From assembly GCA_018907035.1 (NCBI GenBank), contig JACCIC010000036.1:2261001-2325000 (forward strand): a stretch of 64,000 bases of DNA, read 5' to 3'. Source of the stretch: Sycobia sp. Sy_11. Lineage: Eukaryota; Arthropoda; Insecta; Hymenoptera; Epichrysomallidae. Shown one piece after another: positions 55,972 through 64,000 of this stretch. The notes beneath the pieces are model-generated. The model was not told the DNA's origin. It saw only the letters and a program-made list of their open reading frames with translations, and searched no databases. A program made the position numbers and the translations under genes. The stretch's first letter is position 1, and each line of letters starts with the position of its first letter.

Positions 55972-56462
55972 AATTAATAAATATTTTTTTATTGGTCTTA
56001 CAGTCCAATCAATTCCATCCAAAAATAAAATAAAATAAAAATAAAAATAAAATAAAAATAAAAAATAAAAATAATAATAAAAAATAAAAAATAAGAAATA
56101 AAAAATAATAAAAAAAAAATAAAAAAAAAAATAAATAAAAATTAAAAATAAAAATTAAATTAAAAATTAAATTAAAATTATAATGACAGTCAGACTGTCC
56201 TTGTTTACATTCACCCCCGTAGACTAATCTGAAAATAAAATATTAGCTGAAAAAATTCTTTGTTAGTAAAGTGCAGTCTGACTGTCCCCAACACCCTTAC
56301 CTAATTGAAGACTTGTCCAACGTTTCGAGCTCGCTACGGCTCCTCATCAGGGACTAATCTAAACCTTATATTCTAATCTATATATACTCATCCCCACCAC
56401 CAAATTTCGTAAATTAAATATAAATTCCCCCTCTACACAAATTGTCCAAAACCAATCAATTT
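55972..56462 (-). repeat. Left PLE terminal arm, sense orientation
   Basis: This segment is the 3' end of the element when read on the minus strand. It is matched nearly base for base, in reverse complement, by about 57532-58021. From the core outward it holds the last bases of the coding region, a hammerhead-like core, a block with an AGTCTGACTGTCC-type motif, a second such block, and an A-rich AAATA/AAAAT tract (about 56020-56175). It ends with ATTGGTCTTACAGTCC near the outer edge. The high identity of the two arms implies a recent origin or copy correction. Confidence 0.9.
56315..56354 (-). ncRNA. Hammerhead-ribozyme-like motif, left arm
   Basis: On the minus strand, GTCC precedes CTGATGAG, then GAGC, an 8-nt loop, GCTC, GAAACGTT and GGAC. 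GTCC and GGAC can form a 4-bp stem I, GAGC/GCTC forms stem II, and CTGATGA and GAAA are the conserved core boxes. The ACGT after GAA is self-complementary. That fits the minimal type I hammerheads reported in Penelope-like elements, in which stem III is completed by dimerisation, with a GTT cleavage triplet just before GGAC. One extra G between CTGATGA and the GAGC/GCTC stem departs from the textbook core. Folding and activity are inferred. Confidence 0.75.
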
Positions 56463-57531
56463 AATAAGGAATGATAAACACTGTCCAATCTACCAGACTC
56501 TAACATTAAATTCACATTATTTCGATTCTTGGAAATGTGAATACTTTCAAGACTCTCCCGTTTATACTTATTACTAATACCATGCTCCAAAATATCCACA
56601 TTCACAAAATCAAAAGAATGTAAAAACTTTAAACAATCCTCCTTCAAACCAGAAGTAATATGTGAGCTACGTAAACTATATTTATGCTCATAAATTCTCT
56701 TTTTTAAATATCTACCTGTTTGTCCAATATAGTATTTATCACAATCCATGCAATTAATCTTGTAAACAACTCCTGATTTTAAGCATAAATCATCCCTATC
56801 TTTGCAATTATTAAACAATCTACTTAAATTATTGCGATTTTTAAAGAAAATTTGAATGTTATATTTCCGAAAATTTCTTTTTATTCTTTCAGATAATCCT
56901 CGAACATATGGTAAGACAATAATTTTGCCTCCGTTAAAATCAATTCCTGCACTATGTCTATTTTCGGTATTATAAATGTTAAACAATCTCTCAGCAATCA
57001 ATCTATTAATAAATTGAATTGGATAGCCATTATTAATAAAAGTCTCTCTTACTATCTGTAAATTATTTTGTCTAAAATCTTTATGTGACAATTTATCTGC
57101 TCTGTCAATGACACCTTTCAATGTTCCAATTTTGTTTCCGAATTGGTGGTGTGAATTAAAATCTAAAAACCTACCTGACCAAGTAGGCTTTCTGTACCAA
57201 TTAAGTTTTACCTTATTATTACATCTAATTACATTAATGTCCAAAAAACTTAACTGACTATTTACTTCAACCTCCCTTGTAAATTTAATTCTGTCATGTA
57301 CAGAATTGAAAACATCCACCATTTCATCCACAAAAACTTCTGGAACAATTGTAAAGATATCATCAACATATCTCTTACATATCATTGGTTCAAAAAGCAA
57401 TTTTGACAAGGCTATACTTTCATAACTAAATTAGCTATAACCGGTGACAAAGGCGACCCCATTGGACATCCGTATTTTTGTTCATAAAATTTATTATCAA
57501 ATGAAAAAATTGTGTTATTAAAAAACAAATT
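56456..57531 (-). pseudogene. Penelope-like RT/GIY-YIG endonuclease, 5'-truncated and frameshifted
   Basis: C-terminal part of a PLE polyprotein, which copies RNA at a nicked target. The 317-codon frame ending at 56456 shows the RT catalytic motif YVDD (residues 14-17 of this frame). It is followed by the PLE-typical FLDINV and WYRKPTWSGRFLDF blocks (about 54-84). The GIY-YIG domain lies at about 213-290: GVVYKI, a Cys pair at 220/223, YYIGQTGR at 226-233, Arg238 and candidate metal-binding Glu285/288. Upstream, another frame carries the preceding RT block, MGSPLSPVIANL (about 57430-57470). The two frames are split by an apparent one-base loss near 57418-57421, so the gene is broken. The coding match stops at the right inverted arm at about 57531. 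The stop codon TGA is at 56458-56456, at the inner edge of the left arm. Confidence 0.93.
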
Positions 57532-58055
57532 AATTGATTGGTTTTGGACAATCTGTGTAGAGGGGGAATTTATATTTAATTTACGAAATTTGGTGGTGGG
57601 GATGGGTATATATAGATTAGAATATAAGGTTTAGATTAGTCCCTGATGAGGAGCCGTAGCGAGCTCGAAACGTTGGACAAGTCTTCAATTAGGTAAGGGT
57701 GTTGGGGACAGTCAGACTGCACTTTACTAACAAAGAATTTTTTCAGCTAATATTTTATTTTCAGATTAGTCTACGGGGGTGAATGTAAACAAGGACAGTC
57801 TGACTGTCATTATAATTTTAATTTAATTTTTAATTTAATTTTTATTTTTAATTTTTATTTATTTTTTTTTTTTATTTTTTTTTTATTATTTTTTATTTCT
57901 TATTTTTTATTTTTTATTATTATTTTTATTTTTTATTTTTATTTTATTTTTATTTTTATTTTATTTTATTTTTGGATGGAATTGATTGGACTGTAAGACC
58001 AATAAAAAATATTTATTAATTTGTATATGGGCAGTCGACAGAAGTACAATTCAAT
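57532..58055 (+). repeat. Right PLE terminal arm, inverted copy
   Basis: Reverse complement of the left arm, including the hammerhead-like core and the low-complexity tract (here T-rich, about 57817-57975). It also includes the end of the coding region, so it looks like a fold-back copy of the element's own 3' end joined to the truncated 5' end of the core. Beyond the shared edge at about 58021 it carries a short extra piece with GTCGAC and GTACAATT. That piece recurs at the edges of the degraded copies near 600, 5390, 6720 and 32410, which suggests it belongs to the family's true terminus. Confidence 0.88.
57639..57678 (+). ncRNA. Hammerhead-ribozyme-like motif, right arm
   Basis: Identical 40-nt motif on the plus strand inside the inverted arm. 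CTGATGAG is at 57643-57650, stem II halves at 57651-57654 and 57663-57666, GAAA at 57667-57670 and GGAC at 57675-57678. Predicted cleavage is after T57674. With the left copy, a transcript from either strand across the element would carry one sense and one antisense copy. Confidence 0.75.
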
Positions 58056-61000
58056 TATTGGAAAAATACAATGTTGCTGAAACGTTAACATAATTTAGCA
58101 ATATCACCTGCTCGCAAAGGCGATATTTTGGACAAAGTTAAAGTAAAACTACTCTTGGGAAAAGAAGAAAGGTAAATAATGAAAATAAAATATTCCTTTG
58201 TCCAAGCTTTTTTTTATATCGTCACTGCCATTACATTACTCCATTTCGCTTATATATGCAGACTTTCAAGCTTCATGATGAATGGAGGAGTAATCATTGA
58301 TTTTTTTTTCTGCTCGTAGAATAAAATTTATCGTAAGCTATAGGAAAAGCAATTGTGCATTGTTCTTTACTCTCACCATTTGAAAAATTGTCTGTATAAA
58401 TCGTAACACTGGGGTTAAGATTTTGAACGTAATAATTCTTGTAATTTTTTGTCGCATTCAAATTTCACGAATTAGTATTAATGATGGCAGAACGACCTTT
58501 AAACAAATATATTTAATCTTAATGCGCATATATCTTTTTTTTAAATAAAGCATTAATTATACCTTGCATATTCAGAAATCGTTCAATATCGGACGTACCG
58601 CTTGTGCTTTAAACAACAGTTTTGGTTTTACGCGAGCAATCGTAACTTATAGCTCTTATGAAGACAATGCACTCGAGCCAAAGTGCATCAAGTCTGCACA
58701 CAATCGAATCAACCTCTCATACGTATACTAGAGTGATGAACAGAGCCCACCTCGATCGAAAAGCAGCTCAACCTCTCAAATATAACGAAATTATTTTGCG
58801 TATAACGAAAGTACTGTCTGTATTCGAGAGTCTTATGCGGAAGCCGTATTATTAAGTAATACTCAATAGATTCAAGATAAAACTATATTCTTCCTATATA
58901 TAAGAAAATCGATCGTAGCATCAAAGCAGTTGAGTCGCGCTGGATTGTAAGGACAGATTGTTCTAATGAAAGGAAAACGTTGATGGAATACGGCTCGGTT
59001 GCGTTATATTGCATACGCGGTACGCTGCGTCGCTTGCAGACGGGGCTTGATGAAACACAATTTCGGTCGCTCCGTTATTATTAAATTATACTGCTTCCCA
59101 ATCATCTTTTCCCAGAAATTAATATCACGCTCGGGGAATATCAGAAATTTTGATTTCGGCCCTAGACGACGAAGATTAAACGACGTTAAATCGACTCGGT
59201 TATAGGGTTGTTGAAGGGATAGATGGTTACGCGGACATGTCAAGAGCATGTCAGTCAGAATTATTCATACAAAGATGTACAAATTCAAATTTAATTCGCG
59301 AAAGTATCTCAAGTTTATTATTGTCGATACGACGAGCATAACATGTTGATTTTAATCATTTTTATCCAATTTCGAAGTGAAAATGAACGTCAGTTCGATA
59401 TAGTATTATTTTTTATGCATATTCAGCGATTATTTCAAAACTATCCGACCATTTGAACGAAATTTTGGTTAAACAAAAGAATCGTTCTCATTTTTAATTC
59501 CAAATTTGTTTCATTTTAATTATTTTATGATCGGCCTAGTACAAGAAATAAAAAGTCACTGTTTAAATTTACAAATATATATGTTGCCAGCTAGTAAATT
59601 GTTTGACCAATTTTAAGAAAATTCTTTGTACTTGAAATAAACAGAAACCTTCTATGATGAGCTCATTTAAATTTTGTAATGTTTGGTTAGAACCCAAGTA
59701 ATATTTTAATTTATTATTAATATAAAAAGTATATTTTATCGATATATATCTATTTAGAGGTCATTCAATTTTATAGCTTATAAATATTATGCGCAAAAAT
59801 TCACACATACACACACACAATAATGTAATATGAAACGTCTATTTGATCTTCTTTTCAACACTTTTATTTGAAGACATTATTCCATTATTCATACCCACGG
59901 AATGCTTTGCTGAAATAAAAATCGAATTTATTCCAAAAGGCACGAATATTCCATCGGAAAATTAGATTTCTCAATCCTCTTAACTTGTTACTCGCAAACT
60001 TTTCCGAAACACTTAGCAATTGAAACTGAAAGCTCTTTCAACGAATTATATCATGAAAATCGAACTATTCCGATATTTAGCCGACCTAGTCGAATTTATT
60101 GTCTACCATCATGTTTGCGTTTTACAATGTGCAATAACGGCGTACCATGCGATGCGCGACTCTATCTCACATTACACTATTATCTAAAATTCTATATATG
60201 TATGCTAGTCAATAGCATCGAGAGCAGTCCTAGTAACTGCAAGCGAACCCTCGACACAACTCTCGTAGAAGATTACGCATAGCTAAAATCACCGTCCCGG
60301 CGAGCCCTTCCCCTTTTCAATCAACGATGGGATGTGGCAAAATTGACCCAGGGGCTGATCTGAATATCCGAGCTTTCCGACTCTCCGAAAATTCGAACAT
60401 TGCCATCTGACCCTTAAAGCTCGATAATCCAAGCTCTCTAAAATCGCAAGCTCGCGTGCAATTCTCGTCTATTCATATGCCTCCTTTCCCCTTCTTTTTT
60501 TTTCAATTCTCCTTCTATGACTTTCCATAACTACGTGGGAACTGCAACTGGGGTTTTCAGAATCATTTTTCTCCCCTACTTTATGCACGGGTTCAGGTGA
60601 TTAAGTTTGCGTTCCATCTAACCCAAAATTGAGCAACTTGCACTGTGCTTATGCAGTCGCTTTTATCGCCATGTTGAGAGGCGATAATGTCTTCGCTGCA
60701 TGCCAGAAGTACTTCATTGGATTTTAATTTCACTGCAGTGCGCCGGTGGTTCCTTTGGCTCGAAGCGTCGCATTTCGATTAGATAGCTGCGAACTCCCCG
60801 GGAGCTTCCTTTGTCGGATGCGAGAGAAACAGCTCGAGAAATCTGGATTAATTTTGGGAATCTGAAATTACTTGCTTTGTCAGTTGCGAGAATTGCTGAG
60901 AATGCTGTTAAGTCAGATTCAGGTACGAACAATACCATGTTTAATGAAATTTACCATGTCAGAAAAATTATCATAATAGACTGCTAATCAAAGTTTTCAA

Positions 61001-63779
61001 GCAGTAGATTATAAAGGCGTTGAACTATAAATTCATTACCTCATAGCTTTGATTGACTTGTAGCTATCAATACTAATATAACTCTTGGAACTAGATTTAA
61101 CATAAATTGAATAGCAGAGATTATAATAAATAACTATGACAATAAAATATATCTAAAACAGAAAATTCTTTATCAAAATTCAAATTTATAAAATACCGTA
61201 TATATTGACATTCGAAACTAACATTAACAATTTTAATTTCATTTCATACTCATGCATAAATTGGAAAATTAATTATTATTTATAACAAGTTGCATGTAAC
61301 ATATAATATAATGAAATCGTAATATTCTTTACGTATAAGAATATGATTATTGCAATCAGTTAAGTAGCGCATAAGATAACTCAAATGCATTTGAGATAAA
61401 ATATCGCGGGCTATATTCATTGTAACTATTCATTATATTTCGTAGTTTAATTTACCTTTACTTTTAATACTGTTTGACAACAAATTGTCAAATCCAGTTT
61501 GCCCTCAATTAAACTATGTTTGATTTTTATGTTTTTTTCAAATTGCTTATATCGCTTTATTTTCCTAATTTAAACTTAAATACATTTCAACAGAAATGTA
61601 AATATAAATACGCAATGCCCGAGGTAGTATAGCTAGATTCTATAGCAACTTCGAACATTTCCTAACTGATCCATTCAGTTAGCCAAAGTGCTCTCTAAGT
61701 TCTATCAGGCTGCTTCCATGAAGTTAAGAAATGGATTTTCAAAGCTCATAAAGCAAATAGCAAATCTGGCTAAAACGTAACTTAATGGTGATCAAGAAAG
61801 TACCGAAAGATAAAGATTCCGTAGTTCCTGGTTTACACCCTCCGAAGCTAGAACCCATTAAAAAATACTAAATATCCGCTAAATGATAAGCAAAATCGAA
61901 TCAAAGTCTTTTAAATTATATCACAATTGATAAGAATGGAACACTAACGAGTTCTTATGATGATCTTGAAGTTCGCGACTGATTCGGAACGAGCCCCTCG
62001 ATGAAGGAACTTTTGAAGACAGGAACATTTATCAAAGTAAGAATAGATCGCGGCAGGACGCCCTTTGGTTCATTCGTACGGAACTAGAAAGGATTTACCA
62101 AGGCTTTTTATTCGCAAGACAATAATCCTCTGTTGAATTAAGATTCTGGTTGAAGCAGAAGTTGGGATCATAGGTTCGTTTATCATTCTATTGTGCGGAT
62201 TTTCCACTAAAGAATGGGAAAAATGTAAAGAACAGAAGTTACAATAGAAATTTTAAATAAAAATAGAAGACATGAAAAGTCGATAAAAATATTGAATAAT
62301 ATTATGGAATTATTTTCTCTACTATCATTGTTAAAAATAATAATCAAATTACTTATACAGATTTTCTTGAAATTTTTCATCTTTTCCTTAGCATTAAATT
62401 AATTGATTCCCCAAGTAGCTAAACCTAACGATCCCAGTTTCTTTAACTATACTGTTATGCATTTTAGATTATGTATACATACTTTTTCAATAACACATAA
62501 CTGCAATCATTCATTTTTATGTGTCTGGATTATATTATGTTCTGAATTCGAATTGTATTAAACACAGATAAAATTTAACGTATAAAAAATTATCTAAATA
62601 AGAAAAAGCGATTACAATCAAATAACAATATAACATTCACTTATTAAATTTAATGCAGCTTATCGCTAATCACTAAGTCAAAATAGTTATCTCTAATATT
62701 TTTATTTACAGTCTATTTCATTTATTGAATAATAAATCTTTGCATTCCAATCCATAAACATAGATTAATGCAATTGTACACTACTGAAAAATTCTATAAG
62801 ACGTATAATATAAAATTCCTAACAATATAATTACAGAATTTTTTAGCGTTAAAATTAACTACTTGGCAACCCTTTGTACTGATATCAAAAATAATGACGA
62901 ATGAATTTCAATAAAATCTATGAACAACAGCTGGAACATTTTCCTTATTAGTCTACCTGTAAATAATATTTATAGAATCCTAAAAAAATTATTCATAGTA
63001 ATATATAACGGATTATGTCAATGAAATTTAAAATAAACGAATTTTTTAATAAGTTTTTAATAATTGCAATAAACATTTTCTTAAGATTTAAAATATTCTT
63101 AAAATTTGAATGGAGCAATTATTCACTTTCACTTTTGATAATATGTTTCTTATTTTCTAATATAAACTGTACAAATATACCATCTATATGTGCTACATAC
63201 ATTCTTGGTAACACGTATATTAGTTCAAATATTTATAAAACTTTCCACGCCCATTACATTATGCTGGAAAAATAGTGCACCCATAAAATAACACCGCAAG
63301 CATCATTTGTGTATTTAGGGAGACATATATGTCATATACGTATAGTGAGGACGAATGGTAACGTTTTTCTAGTTAGACATGAACAGCACTGCTAACGTCC
63401 ATTGACAACGATATTCATTTCTTTACAATTCATCCGATACCTTTCATTCGACCTCATGCACTGTAGCTGTCTATTCCTCTAAACTCTGTGAAGTTTTTGA
63501 CACGTCAGTCAATCGCAATATCAAATAAATTAAATTACTAAAACAGCAACAGAGTAGAAACTTACAAATCAATAAGCGATTCATTACAGATCTCTGTTTA
63601 TTATGCAAGACACAATTGCTTATTCTACGCGATTGCAATCGGATTTATTAATCGTAATCTCTCTGTTAAAAAATTAAACAATTTCGATAGTGCAGATATT
63701 TTAGTATTAGAAAATTTTATTGATTTGAAATTACCGTAAATAAATGATTGCAGTTGTTCATTTTTTTTATAGTTGACAA
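58056..63779. other. AT-rich spacer
   Basis: About 5.7 kb without repeats longer than a few units. Short frames (58658, 58999, 60714 minus, 63015) have no recognised family. 60120-60930 is somewhat GC-richer and of unknown nature. Confidence 0.5.
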
Positions 63780-63825
63780 CTGCCTCAATAGGAGTTATCA
63801 ATTTAGATAACTCCTATTGAGGCAG
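63780..63825. repeat. Perfect 20-bp inverted repeat with 6-nt loop
   Basis: Arms at 63780-63799 and 63806-63825 are exact reverse complements (CTGCCTCAATAGGAGTTATC and its complement) around the loop AATTTA. Flanking bases do not extend the pairing. The composition is mixed, unlike chance AT palindromes nearby. Confidence 0.95.
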
Positions 63826-64000
63826 ATATAGAGATACAATTATATAAGATTTAAAATCTTTGACAATATTATTCGATCTATATCTTTTGTGAAATAAAAT
63901 CGGCAAACCACTTGAAGTTCTTAATTGCATTATAAAATTTCATATAAAATTCGAATTACAATAAAGTTTCATACTCAAAGCTACTGAATCTTTGTCAAGT

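Larger units (their letters stand above)
55972..58055 (-). mobile_element. 5'-truncated Penelope-like element with inverted terminal arms
   Basis: A Penelope-like retroelement read on the minus strand. Its core holds the end of a reverse transcriptase and a GIY-YIG endonuclease. The core is flanked by an inverted repeat: roughly 55972-56462 on the left and 57532-58021 on the right. The right side continues about 35 bp further, with a segment that also recurs near 600 and 5390. The unique core between the arms is only about 1.07 kb, so the front of the RT and everything 5' of it are missing. Terminal repeats in direct or inverted arrangement, 5' truncation, GIY-YIG and hammerhead motifs are established hallmarks of this class. 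Element identity is secure. The exact outer ends are uncertain because both arms contain A/T-rich low-complexity tracts and I see no clear target-site duplication. Confidence 0.93.

Noticed and set aside
61618..61650. GAGGTAGTATAG, resembling the let-7 start
   Set aside because: Diverges after the seed and no precursor hairpin is visible.

Overview
The window looks like non-coding, AT-rich chromosomal DNA from an insect, plausibly a hymenopteran. The grounds are the AT-rich background, the very dense (CT)n, (TA)n and (CA)n microsatellites, short GC/CpG-rich islands, and eroded retroelements of animal type (Penelope-like, BEL/Pao, LINE). The species cannot be fixed from sequence alone. I recognise no intact host protein-coding gene; long stretches look like intergenic or intronic DNA. 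Most open frames above 60 codons are microsatellite translations or chance frames.

The best-supported content is mobile DNA. (1) At 55972-58055 lies a 5'-truncated Penelope-like element (PLE). It keeps the end of the reverse transcriptase, including the YVDD motif, and a GIY-YIG endonuclease on the minus strand. Two arms of about 490 bp in inverted orientation flank it, and each carries a hammerhead-ribozyme-like core. Degraded relatives of the arm occur at about 480-635, 5058-5415, 6712-6790 and 32404-32530. (2) At 32530-34317 is the 3' part of a BEL/Pao retrotransposon: the integrase end plus a DUF5641-like tail with one nonsense codon, then an LTR of about 1.08 kb. (3) At 30903-31790 is a heavily decayed LINE with an ORF1-like piece and an RNase H-like piece. 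A second LINE-like 3' end lies at 37380-37645. (4) Two 5S-rRNA-like fragments lie at 23551-23595 and 43015-43078. (5) A second LTR-like 3' end may lie near 45540-45737.

Layout: 1-9500 is AT-rich with PLE scraps. 9500-10550, 14040-14790, 15980-16640, 18440-19130, 20160-20480, 24240-24990, 27690-28340, 29680-30150, 44810-45480 and 50360-50700 are GC-richer islands, many of them touching a CT/GA dinucleotide array. They are the most likely places for promoters or first exons, but only 20190-20325 offers an appealing candidate exon with an upstream TATA-like box. 30900-34320 is a nest of TE fragments. 34320-55970 is mainly AT-rich spacer with microsatellites and a few unassigned open frames. 58060-64000 is featureless apart from a perfect 20-bp hairpin at 63780-63825.

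The most notable structure is the snapback PLE with paired ribozyme cores and its scattered terminal relatives. The element class is known; the arrangement here deserves checking.
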